In this document: piece after piece, positions 1 to 9,556 of the stretch
Layout: every line of letters starts with the position of its first letter
Numbering within the stretch: position 1 is the stretch's first letter
Origin: Bacillota bacterium
GTDB taxonomy: Bacteria; Bacillota; Bacilli; Alicyclobacillales; SLC66
Reading direction: 5' to 3'
Assembly: GCA_021805735.1 (NCBI GenBank)
Contig: JAJZEE010000015.1
Coordinates: 1-50,813, forward strand
Length of the DNA stretch: 50,813 nucleotides
Made by a program: the position numbers and the translations under genes
Notes under the pieces: generated by a model
Databases searched by the model: none
What the model saw: the letters and a program-made list of their open reading frames with translations, nothing else
What the model was told of the DNA's origin: nothing

Positions 1-2
1 TC

Positions 3-443
3 CGATCTCTGGGATGGATTAATACGTTTGCCCCACTGATCGTTCCGGCTTTCTTTGGCTCCGCTTTTTACGTCTTTCTGATCAGACAGTTTTTTATGAA
101 CATTCCACCCGAGTTAAAGGACGCGGCGTACATCGACGGGGGCGGGGAGTGGACAATTTTTTCGCGCATCTATCTCCCCTTGTCTAAAAGCGCGCTCACC
201 GCCGTGGCCATCTTTTCGTTTCAGGGCGCATGGAATGATTTCTTGGGACCCCTGATTTATTTGAACAGCCAGAAGTTATATACGCTGCAGATCGGGCTGA
301 CGGAATTTGAGGGCATCTTCCACTCCAATTGGAACTACATCATGGCGGCTTCGGCAGTCATCATGCTGCCGATGGTCATCATTTTCTTTGTCGGGCAGCG
401 CTACTTTATTCAAGGAATTCTGATGTCAGGAACAAAGGGATAG
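3..443 (+). CDS. Carbohydrate ABC transporter permease, CUT1/MalG type (5' end outside window)
   Basis: The reading frame is open from the first bases of the window, so the start lies upstream; about 146 residues of the C-terminal half are visible. The conserved cytoplasmic EAA loop is recognisable (DAAYIDGGGEW followed by FSRIYLPL), which docks on the ATPase subunit of CUT1 sugar importers, and it is followed by hydrophobic segments and a typical MalG-like end (QRYFIQGILMSGTKG). The protein would sit in the membrane and pass a sugar or oligosaccharide inward. The genes that follow encode a possible carbohydrate-active protein and a GH130 enzyme, so a manno-oligosaccharide or related glycoside is a reasonable but unproven substrate. 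The family call is firm; the substrate is inference. Confidence 0.9.
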   Translation, partial: RSLGWINTFAPLIVPAFFGSAFYVFLIRQFFMNIPPELKDAAYIDGGGEWTIFSRIYLPLSKSALTAVAIFSFQGAWNDFLGPLIYLNSQKLYTLQIGLTEFEGIFHSNWNYIMAASAVIMLPMVIIFFVGQRYFIQGILMSGTKG

Positions 444-516
444 ACTTCCATGTCTGAGTCTTGCGAAGCAAAATCTCACTTACGCGGCACCATCTGAGTA
501 ATGAAAACTTGCTTGG

Positions 517-589
517 CCAGAACCGTATGCTGTGCCGAGGCGAGTTCGGCGCAGCCGTGTTTGAGAAGCGGCGCAGCATACGGTTTTGG
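517..589. repeat. Long imperfect inverted repeat between permease and next gene
   Basis: The arms at 517-537 and 569-589 match at 19 of 21 positions when one is reverse-complemented. The loop is 31 bases. A competing smaller hairpin can form between about 530 and 554 (CTGTGCCGA against TTCGGCGCAG). No T-run follows, so a standard intrinsic terminator is unlikely. It could be an mRNA-stability or attenuation hairpin that lowers expression of the distal enzymes, or a small dispersed repeat. Confidence 0.6.
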
Positions 590-644
590 CGGGCAGGAAC
601 AATCGATTTTCCGGGACAAGCCGGCAGCCAGAGGAGATGCGCAC

Positions 645-2135
645 GTGATCGAAGAGAACCTGTTTCCGGTTCGCCCACAGGAGAAACCGCTCGACCTGAG
701 GCAAAGGGCGAATGCATTCATTCAGTTTGTGATGGATCCGAACAATGGGGTCATAAGGACAAATGACAGTGGTCGACAGCATTTCACCGCATTTTTGGAG
801 GGATTCGGGAGTGAGCTGATCACGTACGGGGCCATTGTCGTAGGCATGCACATGCGCGGGGAGGATGTAAGCGCGTTGCTTGCGTCCCTTGAGGACTATT
901 ATAGCGAGGCGTTCGGTTTGTTCTTGAACGGTCCGGGAGACACTCTGTGCGAATACTGGTATCTGATGTATGTCAATGCGCTGGCATGCGAGATCGTGAA
1001 GCGCTGTCTCCTGCACGATCCGGTGTGGGTCGCCCGTCTCCGCCGCGCTATGGAGCGGCTGATCGAGTTGGGGCAAGCCGTGAACTACGACTTTAATGAT
1101 CAGGGATATGACTTTGTGGCCAATCGACCGTTTACTCGCAACGACGCTTATCGACAGCCCGACGCGATCGGCGGATACGCCTTCCTGATGGCGGGCGCGT
1201 TTGAAGTGTTCGGGGAGGAGACATACCGCAGTGAGGCATTGCGCGCGCTCACTTCCTACCAAATGTTTTCGAGCAACCCCTGGTATGAAATCCCCAGTGG
1301 CGCGATGGCGGTGCTGGCGGCCTCCAAATGGAGCCTCGAAAGTCGTGAGATTGACCTCGACCGCATTGTCCGTTTTGCTTTGGATCCGCAGGAAGGATGC
1401 CTGCATACGGGCAACTGGGGCGAGCGGGAAGTGAACGGGCTGCTATACGGCTGGCGTGGCTATACGCGGGAAGAGGCAGCCGGCAGAGCGTACAGTCTGG
1501 AGTCCATGGTCGCCCTGCCTTTTCTCGCGCCGTTGGTGAAATATCATCCTCGGTATGCTCCGGTCATTGGCCGCTATGCGTTGCATCTGGCCGCAAACCT
1601 GCGCTGGTATTTTTCCGATTGCTTGCCGGCTGAGGATCAATCGCGACCGGACCTGAGCGTGGCTGTGCCGTATGAATCGATTCGTCGGAATGAGCAGGGA
1701 CGGGCTCTCTACGCTTGCGGCGATTTTCACGGGCATAAATCTGTGTACGGCGGCGCCTTGAGCTTGTGGCTGGGGGAAATCATCCGTCCTACGGAAGACG
1801 AGTACGTGCTGCGGATCGATTTGAACAAGACCGATTTTCTGGCGACCTCCTGTTGCCCCACATTTCTCTACTATAACCCTCACGACGAAGAACGCGAGGC
1901 GGCGCTCAACCTCGCCGAGGGGAAATTCGATGTGTACGATGTTGCAGCGCATCGCTTCGTGCTAAGAGAGGCGCAGCATCAGGCGTCGCTGGCTGTGCCC
2001 GCGCGGGGAACCGCAGTGGTGGCGCTGACGCCGAGCGGGGAACGCATCTACGAAAAGGACGGCATCCTGTACGCGGGTGACGCGCCCCTTGATTTCCACA
2101 TCAAAGAACAAGCCGAGAATCATGTGTCGCTATAA
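645..2135 (+). CDS. Uncharacterised protein of a sugar-utilisation operon, possible (alpha/alpha)-barrel glycoside hydrolase
   Basis: The start is a GTG preceded by GAGGAG eight bases upstream; the longer frame from 501 would run through the inverted repeat and is less likely. The product has about 496 residues, no signal peptide and no membrane helix. I do not recognise the family securely. Most of the protein looks alpha-helical with aromatic and acidic patches (ANRPFTRND, GGYAFLMAGAF, WYEIPSGAM, GNWGEREVNGLLYGWRGYTREE), as in alpha/alpha-toroid glycosidases, and the last 130 residues look beta-rich. It lies between an ABC sugar permease and a GH130 gene with short gaps, so a cytoplasmic role in processing the imported glycoside is likely. 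That role is inferred from context only. Confidence 0.7.
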   Translation: MIEENLFPVRPQEKPLDLRQRANAFIQFVMDPNNGVIRTNDSGRQHFTAFLEGFGSELITYGAIVVGMHMRGEDVSALLASLEDYYSEAFGLFLNGPGDTLCEYWYLMYVNALACEIVKRCLLHDPVWVARLRRAMERLIELGQAVNYDFNDQGYDFVANRPFTRNDAYRQPDAIGGYAFLMAGAFEVFGEETYRSEALRALTSYQMFSSNPWYEIPSGAMAVLAASKWSLESREIDLDRIVRFALDPQEGCLHTGNWGEREVNGLLYGWRGYTREEAAGRAYSLESMVALPFLAPLVKYHPRYAPVIGRYALHLAANLRWYFSDCLPAEDQSRPDLSVAVPYESIRRNEQGRALYACGDFHGHKSVYGGALSLWLGEIIRPTEDEYVLRIDLNKTDFLATSCCPTFLYYNPHDEEREAALNLAEGKFDVYDVAAHRFVLREAQHQASLAVPARGTAVVALTPSGERIYEKDGILYAGDAPLDFHIKEQAENHVSL

Positions 2136-2171
2136 GACCATCCCATTCGAGGGACTGAAAGGAAGAACATC

Positions 2172-3239
2172 GTGGTTCAAATCGATCGTTACCATGCTAA
2201 TCCATTGATTACTCCCGAGGACGTAACGCCGATTATACCAGGTTGTGAAGTGGTGGGAGTGTTTAATGCGGCTACGGCGGTGTTTGAAGAGGAAATCATC
2301 CTGATTCTCCGTGTCGCGGAGAGCGCCATTGTGTCAGAGCGAGGCCAGATTGTGGCGCCGGTGTATGATCCGGCGGTCCGCGATGTTGTGTTCGTGCGGC
2401 TGAACGCAGACGATGTTCGCTACGATTTTTCGGACCCGCGTGTGATTAGGGCACGCGAATCGTCCACTTCGTCATTCCTGACGTCCATATCCTACCTCCG
2501 GTTGGCGCGAAGCCAGGATGGACACCATTTCACCGTTGAGGATAGGGCGTTTTTGTTTCCGCACAACGAGTTGGACGCTTACGGGATTGAGGATCCGCGG
2601 TGTTCAAAGGTAGGTGACCAATACTACATTGCGTACACGGCTGTTTCGAGACTGGGAGCCAGTGTCGGTCTGGCATCCACGCAGGATTTTACAAATGCCG
2701 TCCGGCACGGAATCATATTTCCCCCCGAAAATAAAGACGTCGTCCTGTTCCCGGAAATGATTAACGGGCGGTACTATGCCATCCACCGACCGGTGCCAAG
2801 CGGGATCGGCGCGCCTGAGATGTGGATTGCGGAATCCAGGGATCTCATTCATTGGGGGAACCATCGATTTCTGCTTGGCTTGCGCAGGAACTTCTGGGAC
2901 TGCAAGCGGATTGGGGCCGGTGCAGTACCGATTCGTACGCCCGACGGTTGGCTGGAGATCTACCATGCCGTGGATGAGAGAGATCGGTATTGCCTGGGAG
3001 CGGTTCTTCTGGATCTTCACGATCCCTCTGCAGTGCTGGCTCGTACGGATCGTCCGATTCTGATTCCGGAAGAACAATATGAGACCTCGGGATTCTTTTC
3101 CAATGTTGTGTTTTCCTGCGGGGCAGTTGTCGTGAACGACAGGCTGCGCATCTACTACGGAGCGGCGGATGATTCCATGGCGTGCATGGAGTTGCGGATG
3201 CAGGAGGTGCTGAACGAATTGCGGGCGGTTGTGGCGTAG
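2172..3239 (+). CDS. GH130-family glycoside phosphorylase or glycosidase
   Basis: A GTG start follows AAAGGA by eight bases, 36 bases after the previous stop. The 355-residue length fits the family. The five-bladed beta-propeller signature is visible: IPGCEVVGVFNAATAVF near the N-terminus, then GIEDPR carrying the conserved Asp, then repeated blade strands (YYIAYTAVS, MWIAESRDLIHWG, WLEIYHAV, LRIYYGAADD). GH130 enzymes phosphorolyse or hydrolyse beta-mannosides, for example mannosyl-glucose or beta-1,4-mannooligosaccharides, in the cytoplasm. Whether this member is a phosphorylase depends on phosphate-binding residues that I did not assign. Together with the upstream permease it suggests uptake and cleavage of a beta-mannoside. 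Confidence 0.88.
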   Translation: MVQIDRYHANPLITPEDVTPIIPGCEVVGVFNAATAVFEEEIILILRVAESAIVSERGQIVAPVYDPAVRDVVFVRLNADDVRYDFSDPRVIRARESSTSSFLTSISYLRLARSQDGHHFTVEDRAFLFPHNELDAYGIEDPRCSKVGDQYYIAYTAVSRLGASVGLASTQDFTNAVRHGIIFPPENKDVVLFPEMINGRYYAIHRPVPSGIGAPEMWIAESRDLIHWGNHRFLLGLRRNFWDCKRIGAGAVPIRTPDGWLEIYHAVDERDRYCLGAVLLDLHDPSAVLARTDRPILIPEEQYETSGFFSNVVFSCGAVVVNDRLRIYYGAADDSMACMELRMQEVLNELRAVVA

Positions 3240-3302
3240 GCCAGTACGGAAACACCGCAGCTATGACTCAACTTGGTTGCGCGGGGGAAAGCGCTTATGT
3301 GC

Positions 3303-3331
3303 TTGCGATGCAAATTATGATAGTATATTAA
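3303..3331 (+). promoter_or_regulatory. Possible sigma-A promoter of the tenI-thiO-thiS-thiG operon
   Basis: The GH130-tenI gap is AT-rich here. TTGCGA at 3303-3308 can pair with TATATT (3324-3329, spacer 15) or TATTAA (3326-3331, spacer 17). Neither is a strong match. No TPP riboswitch is visible in this gap, unlike the one before thiC. Confidence 0.3.
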
Positions 3332-3417
3332 CTGATCGCGTTTGCAGGGTTCAAATTGGAAGCCCGCCGTATCCGTTTTTTGGGTGCGGTTTTTGCTTTT
3401 TGAGAAAGGGTGGAATC

Positions 3418-4116
3418 ATGAGGGCGGCTCTCCATATCATCAGTGATCAGCAGCGTCACCGTCTCCCGCTTGAGGAAGCGTTGCTGCAAGGTGCGCTCGG
3501 AGGGGCGGATGTCGTGCAAATTCGTCAGAAGAGAGCGCCAGCGGCTGAAACATACGCATTTCTCAAAAGACTGTCGTTGCAATGTCGCGAGGCGGGTGTG
3601 GATACCAGGCTGTTCATCAATGATCGTGTCGATGTGGCCATTGCCGCCGGGGCAGCGGGCGTTCATCTGGCCGCGAAGTCGCTGCCGCTGGAGGCGGTTC
3701 GATTCCTGCGGCAGGAGACAGGATGGAGCGGATTGATCGGTTGTTCAGTACACTCGCTGGATGAGGCCATTGAGGCGGAGACGCGCGGCGCGGATTATGT
3801 GACGTTCGGACATGTATTTGCCACCAGTTCCCATGCGGGTGTTCCGCCTCGGGGAACACAGACCTTGGCAGAGATCGTCCAGGGGCTGTCGATTCCAGTG
3901 ATCGCGATCGGTGGCATCATTGAAGAGAATGTGGAAGAGGTACTGCAAACGGGGTGCAGCGGCATAGCTGTCATCGGCGCCATCCTGGAGAGCGAGCATC
4001 CGCGCAGGGCTGCGCAGTCGCTGCGCGATCGGATCGCCCGATCGCGTGCTGTGCCCCGGGTTCCTTTTCCCACAATCGCTAGAGGAGGCGGCAGAGGTGA
4101 AAACCACAACATATGA
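3418..4116 (+). CDS. tenI: Thiazole tautomerase TenI
   Basis: This is a TIM-barrel protein of the ThiE/TenI family with 232 residues. The ATG at 3418 follows GAAAGGGTGG; the upstream extension of the frame has no ribosome site. TenI rather than ThiE is supported by FGHVFATSS, containing His132 at the position of the tautomerase His of Bacillus subtilis TenI, and by GVPPRG and IPVIAIGGI. ThiE-type signatures are less well matched. TenI aromatises the thiazole phosphate carboxylate made by ThiG. The order tenI-thiO-thiS-thiG is the same as in Bacillus. Its 3' end overlaps thiO by 20 bases, which implies coupled translation. A residual thiamine-phosphate synthase function cannot be excluded. Confidence 0.85.
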   Translation: MRAALHIISDQQRHRLPLEEALLQGALGGADVVQIRQKRAPAAETYAFLKRLSLQCREAGVDTRLFINDRVDVAIAAGAAGVHLAAKSLPLEAVRFLRQETGWSGLIGCSVHSLDEAIEAETRGADYVTFGHVFATSSHAGVPPRGTQTLAEIVQGLSIPVIAIGGIIEENVEEVLQTGCSGIAVIGAILESEHPRRAAQSLRDRIARSRAVPRVPFPTIARGGGRGENHNI

Positions 4117-5227
4117 CGTCATCGTTGCGGGAGGGGGTGTCATCGGCGCCTGCATCGCGTGGCGGCTTGGCCAGGCGGGGCGTCGTGTTCTTCTCCTGGA
4201 GAGAGGGAAGATCGGAATGGGCGCTTCCAGCGCCGCAGCCGGCATGCTGGGCGCGCAACTGGAGATGGACAAACCGGGTCCCTTGTACCGCTTGGGCCTG
4301 GAGAGTCGATCCATGTATCGCGCGTTTGCGGATGAACTGTTTGAGGAAACGGGGATCGATATTCAACTGGCGGACAATGGCACGCTCCGCCTTGCGCTTG
4401 GCGAGGAGGAGGCGGAACGTCTGCGCTTGCGCGGCGCGTGGCAGACGGAGTCAGGCGCCCGCGCGCAGTGGCTGACGCCCGCCGAAACGGCCCGGCTTGA
4501 GCCCCTTCTCGGGCCGACTTACGGCGCTCTGCATCTGCCTGACGATGGCAACGTTGCCGCGCCCCTCCTGTCTCAGGCGCTTGCCGCTGCGGCCAGGATC
4601 CGGACAGACGTAATGGAAGGCGCGGAGGTCCTGTCTTACCGTGTTGACGGGAAGGGCGTGGTAGTGAACACGCTGGACGCTGTTTTTCAGGCCGAATTTT
4701 TTATCCTTGCGGCGGGCGCCTGGAGTGGGGGCGTCGCCGGAACACCGTCGCTGCCTGCCCGAGTGGGGCCGGTCAAGGGGCAGCTTTTATCCATTCGACC
4801 TGCGGGTTCCCTCCGCCTTCAGCGAACCGCTTTTGCCGAGGGCATCTATCTGGTTCCCAAGCGTGACGGGAGCATCATCGCCGGTGCGACGGAAGAACAT
4901 GACGCCCGTTTTCAGAACGACGTCACGGTGGAGGCCGTGTTCAGTCTGCTGAAGGCTGCGCGCGCTGTTGCTCCGGGGCTGGCCAACGCGGCATTTGAGA
5001 GGGCGTGGCTGGGATTTCGGCCGACGACGCCAAGTTCTTTGCCGCTGACCGGGCCGGATCCTGTGTACCCGCAATTGATTTATGCAGTTGGACACTATCG
5101 CAATGGTATTCTCCTGACGCCTGTGACCGGCAAAATGATAGCAGAGGCAGTGGATGGTGGATCGTGGCCAGAACACTGGCGGGCTTTTAGGCCGGGTACG
5201 ACGCAAGATGCGCAGGCGATCAACTGA
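4097..5227 (+). CDS. thiO: Glycine oxidase ThiO
   Basis: This FAD-dependent oxidase of the DAO family supplies dehydroglycine (iminoacetate) for thiazole synthesis. The N-terminal dinucleotide-binding motif is visible (VIVAGGGVIGACIAWRLG, then LLLERG about 20 residues on), as are the Ala/Gly-rich ASSAAAGMLG stretch typical of ThiO and the C-terminal GHYRNGILLTPVTG that closes the FAD site. The GTG at 4097 sits six to seven bases after AGAGGAGG and gives 376 residues, a normal ThiO length. The start lies inside the tenI coding end. The gene is followed after 14 bases by thiS. Cytoplasmic. The call is secure from sequence and neighbours. Confidence 0.95.
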   Translation: MKTTTYDVIVAGGGVIGACIAWRLGQAGRRVLLLERGKIGMGASSAAAGMLGAQLEMDKPGPLYRLGLESRSMYRAFADELFEETGIDIQLADNGTLRLALGEEEAERLRLRGAWQTESGARAQWLTPAETARLEPLLGPTYGALHLPDDGNVAAPLLSQALAAAARIRTDVMEGAEVLSYRVDGKGVVVNTLDAVFQAEFFILAAGAWSGGVAGTPSLPARVGPVKGQLLSIRPAGSLRLQRTAFAEGIYLVPKRDGSIIAGATEEHDARFQNDVTVEAVFSLLKAARAVAPGLANAAFERAWLGFRPTTPSSLPLTGPDPVYPQLIYAVGHYRNGILLTPVTGKMIAEAVDGGSWPEHWRAFRPGTTQDAQAIN

Positions 5228-5241
5228 GGAGGGGATGATCT

Positions 5242-5442
5242 ATGATCATCGTGGTCAACGGACAGCAACGCGACATCACCGCTGGCTGTACAGGAGTGAA
5301 GTTGCTGGAGGAACTTGACTTGACGGCAGAGCGAATCGCGGTAGAACGAAACGGAGAGGTCATGAACCGACAGACATTTGCGGCCTGCACACTCGCCGCT
5401 GGGGATGTCATCGAAATTGTGCGCTTCGTGGGCGGCGGTTGA
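5242..5442 (+). CDS. thiS: Sulfur carrier protein ThiS
   Basis: A 66-residue ubiquitin-like protein that ends in the required Gly-Gly (RFVGGG). The C-terminal glycine is adenylated by ThiF and converted to a thiocarboxylate that donates sulfur to ThiG. The ATG follows GAGGAGGGG. The N-terminus [12 protein letters not shown] is typical for ThiS. It lies between thiO and thiG in the usual order. ThiF, the activating enzyme, is not in this window and must be elsewhere or replaced by another E1-like protein. Confidence 0.95.
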   Translation: MIIVVNGQQRDITAGCTGVKLLEELDLTAERIAVERNGEVMNRQTFAACTLAAGDVIEIVRFVGGG

Positions 5443-5500
5443 GTCCTTTGACGATTGCAAGTGGCGAGGCACAGTTCATCTTCAAGAAGGAGAGAGCGTC

Positions 5501-6283
5501 ATGACAGATTTATTGACGATTGCGGGCCGTACATTTCGTTCCCGCCTGATGATTGGAACGGGGAAGTATGCAACGTTTCAGCAGATGCGCGAAGCGCTTG
5601 AGGCATCCGGCGCCGAGATTGTGACGGTGGCGGTAAGGAGAGTGAATCTCGACCGCAAGGAGGAGTCGCTGCTTGACTATATCGACCTCAACCGCTATTT
5701 CCTGTTACCCAACACCGCAGGTTGCCAGACGGCAGAAGAAGCCATTCGCACAGCCCGTTTGGCGCGCGCTGCGGGGTTGTCTGATTGGGTCAAACTGGAG
5801 GTTATCCCTGCGGACAACACGCTTTTGCCTGATCCGATAGCGACGGTGGAAGCTGCCAAGACGCTGGTGGCAGAAGGGTTTGTGGTGCTGCCGTACACAA
5901 CGGACGATCACACGGTGGCCAAACGTCTGCTCGATATCGGTTGTGCAACGGTCATGCCCTTTGGCTCGGCGATCGGAACCGGCCTCGGTCTGACCTCTCC
6001 GGATCGTCTGCAGCGAATCATCGAGGTCATAGGCGGACAAGTGCCAGTGGTCGTCGACGCAGGGCTCGGGGCGCCCTCCGACGCGGCATTGGCGATGGAA
6101 CTGGGCGCCGATGCGGTACTCATCAACACGGCAATCGCCAGGGCGGGTGATCCGGTGCAGATGGCCAGAGCCATGGCGGTGGGTGTCGAAGCGGGACGGA
6201 TGGCCTATCAGGCGAGAAGGATGGGAAAATCCGCTGTCGCTTCTCCGAGCAGTCCTACAGTGGGTCGGGTCGGCGACAAGTGA
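5501..6283 (+). CDS. thiG: Thiazole synthase ThiG
   Basis: A TIM-barrel enzyme that condenses 1-deoxy-D-xylulose 5-phosphate, dehydroglycine and ThiS thiocarboxylate into the thiazole moiety of thiamine. The ATG at 5501 follows AAGAAGGAGAG; the longer frame from 5378 overlaps thiS and is rejected. The 260 residues match the family. Lys98 in DWVKLEVI is the expected Schiff-base residue. Other ThiG hallmarks are [11 protein letters not shown] near the start, the NTAGC segment, [13 protein letters not shown] and [14 protein letters not shown]. It is the last gene of the tenI-thiO-thiS-thiG run. Confidence 0.96.
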   Translation: MTDLLTIAGRTFRSRLMIGTGKYATFQQMREALEASGAEIVTVAVRRVNLDRKEESLLDYIDLNRYFLLPNTAGCQTAEEAIRTARLARAAGLSDWVKLEVIPADNTLLPDPIATVEAAKTLVAEGFVVLPYTTDDHTVAKRLLDIGCATVMPFGSAIGTGLGLTSPDRLQRIIEVIGGQVPVVVDAGLGAPSDAALAMELGADAVLINTAIARAGDPVQMARAMAVGVEAGRMAYQARRMGKSAVASPSSPTVGRVGDK

Positions 6284-6349
6284 CAGCTGAACGAGGGGTG
6301 CTACCGGGGAAAGATTGCGCAAGGCGCCGCGCAGCCGCGCAGAGAGTTG

Positions 6350-6378
6350 TTGTATTCTTCCGATAGTAGTGGTATGTT
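6350..6378 (+). promoter_or_regulatory. Probable sigma-A promoter of the thiC leader
   Basis: TTGTAT (6350-6355) and TATGTT (6373-6378) are separated by 17 bases. A start near 6385 would place the TPP aptamer at the very 5' end of the transcript, the usual arrangement. Confidence 0.5.
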
Positions 6379-6399
6379 GTTTTTGAATTTCATAGATTT

Positions 6400-6486
6400 C
6401 CGGGAGCTTGGTTGAGCCAGGCTGAGAGGGCAGTCGCGACTACTGCCGACCGATCACCTGATCTGGGTAATGCCAGCGGAGGGAAT
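6400..6486 (+). promoter_or_regulatory. TPP riboswitch (thi box) controlling thiC
   Basis: The conserved thi-box blocks are visible in order: CTGAGAGGG at 6422-6430, a variable hairpin (GGCAGTCGCGACTACTGCC), then ACCTGATCTGGGTAATGCC followed by AGCGGAGGGAA. These form the pyrimidine and pyrophosphate sensing arms. Binding of thiamine pyrophosphate should switch thiC off. The downstream terminator at 6512-6538 supplies the expression platform, and GGGAATG at 6481-6487 is complementary to CATTCCC at 6520-6526 in the terminator loop and stem, offering an antiterminator. Confidence 0.95.
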
Positions 6487-6511
6487 GGGCACAATCGTCG
6501 TGTGCGCACAG

Positions 6512-6538
6512 CCGCTTGGCATTCCCAAGTGGTTTTTT
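6512..6538 (+). terminator. Rho-independent terminator of the TPP riboswitch
   Basis: CCGCTTGG (6512-6519) pairs with CCAAGTGG (6525-6532) with one G-T pair, followed by six Ts at 6533-6538. It lies between the aptamer and the thiC start and so acts as the attenuator. Confidence 0.85.
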
Positions 6539-6563
6539 GTTGTTCGCAAAGAGATGGGATTAA

Positions 6564-8360
<1,797 letters not shown>

Positions 8361-8383
8361 CCTTTTTTTGCTTGCATTAGGAT

Positions 8384-9556
8384 CTATGGAGGCATCACAA
8401 ATCGCATGCCAGAATGCGCCCGGATCAGTGTCACGCTCACCGCCTGCAGGGAATCCGGACGCAACCTGATCGAACGTAATGCCTCCGTCTTTGTGTGGAG
8501 AGGCCACAGAAAGCCGTATCGCCGATAGGCCTGTTGTCCCAGCCCGAGTACATCGCTGTGCAGGGCGACACCCGCTTGAAACGTTCTCATCACGTCGCGG
8601 GCCATGCGCGTTTGAATCTGTTCGGTCAGTTGCAGGACCTGGATTTCTTGCGATTGCTCCGCCAAGTCCGCCTTCCCGCGAATGCGAATGGTGAAAAAGG
8701 TCCTTCCATGTCGTTGCACCGAACTGATTTTTACCTTGTTATAATGCAGATACACTGTGGCAATCAGGGGGCGACGGATAAATAGAGGAACGCGAAGGCC
8801 GTCGGTGCGCGCCCACATAAGCCCCATCAAAGCGTTGCGCGGCATCCATCCGACAAAACGTCGATTGGAGAAAACGCCCACGGAAGAGACGGTCATGAAA
8901 CTCATCTTGTCGCGTTCTTTGTACCATGTCACTTTTTTGGGCGTATCCATAGACAATTCGGGCAGCAATGGAGATATCCCGGGTTCGTTCAATTCGCGCA
9001 GGAACGTGTGAATCCTGACAGACGGAAAGACGCGGCCGAACACTCTAACTTCGTTCGGATTATTGATGTACGTATAGAGCGGATTTGGTTCCAGGGGCAT
9101 TTTCGTTTGGAACAGTTTCACCAGCGGCGCTCGCGTGCCGTATACCCAGACGGTTGGTCGGATTTCACGGTAACGCAACAATGGATCGATGACATCCAGA
9201 TAGTGGGTTTTCAGGAGGCTTTCGTGCAGAATGAGAGTCGTGAACTGCGACCACATCAGTCGCTTGGGGCTCGTCGGGAACATGTTGTTGACCGTTTCTA
9301 TCCAGCTGTTGCCCCGTGCCCGCACGACATAGACAGGAGCGGCTTTTTCCGACATCGCTTTTTCGCTGGTCTCGGTAACCACGGGCACATTTAAGATAGT
9401 TGCGTACATGGTGTAAACCCCTTTGCGGTAACTGACGGCGACTTCATGAATGTACGCAATGTTGTCGAGTCCTGCGGAATCCCAGCACCCAGTGGTCAGA
9501 AGAGCGGGGAAGAGCGCCACTATCCAGCGCCAAGTTTTCCTGACTGAGACGGTCAT
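8384..9556 (-). CDS. Germinant receptor lipoprotein, Ger(x)C family
   Basis: The ATG at 9556 overlaps the stop of the upstream gene (ATGA), and the resulting N-terminus is a lipoprotein signal: a basic start, a hydrophobic stretch and the lipobox LLTTGC, with the Cys expected to be lipidated. The upstream extension of the frame has no such logic and is rejected. About 390 residues, as usual for GerAC-type subunits. Family cues are the CWD start after the lipobox, then NIAYIHEVAVSY, and the C-terminal domain that ends with YGFLWPLH. It would sit on the outer face of the spore inner membrane and help the A and B subunits sense germinants. Last gene of a B-A-C operon. The germinant cannot be predicted. 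Confidence 0.9.
   Translation of the reverse strand: MTVSVRKTWRWIVALFPALLTTGCWDSAGLDNIAYIHEVAVSYRKGVYTMYATILNVPVVTETSEKAMSEKAAPVYVVRARGNSWIETVNNMFPTSPKRLMWSQFTTLILHESLLKTHYLDVIDPLLRYREIRPTVWVYGTRAPLVKLFQTKMPLEPNPLYTYINNPNEVRVFGRVFPSVRIHTFLRELNEPGISPLLPELSMDTPKKVTWYKERDKMSFMTVSSVGVFSNRRFVGWMPRNALMGLMWARTDGLRVPLFIRRPLIATVYLHYNKVKISSVQRHGRTFFTIRIRGKADLAEQSQEIQVLQLTEQIQTRMARDVMRTFQAGVALHSDVLGLGQQAYRRYGFLWPLHTKTEALRSIRLRPDSLQAVSVTLIRAHSGMRFVMPP

Noticed and set aside
480-1406. Minus-strand 308-codon frame
   Set aside because: Antisense to the large protein at 645-2135; no ribosome site or motif.
3240-3417. A second TPP riboswitch before tenI
   Set aside because: No CTGAGA block and no ACCTGATCTGG-type block could be found in this gap.
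3418-4116. ThiE (thiamine phosphate synthase) for this gene
   Set aside because: GHVFATSS and GVPPRG fit TenI better, and the order tenI-thiO-thiS-thiG is the Bacillus arrangement.
6300-6345. GC-rich terminator hairpin after thiG
   Set aside because: Only short GCGC pairings are possible and no T-tract follows.
8361-8383. Intrinsic terminator at the T-run after thiC
   Set aside because: Seven Ts follow the stop, but the preceding bases form no convincing stem.
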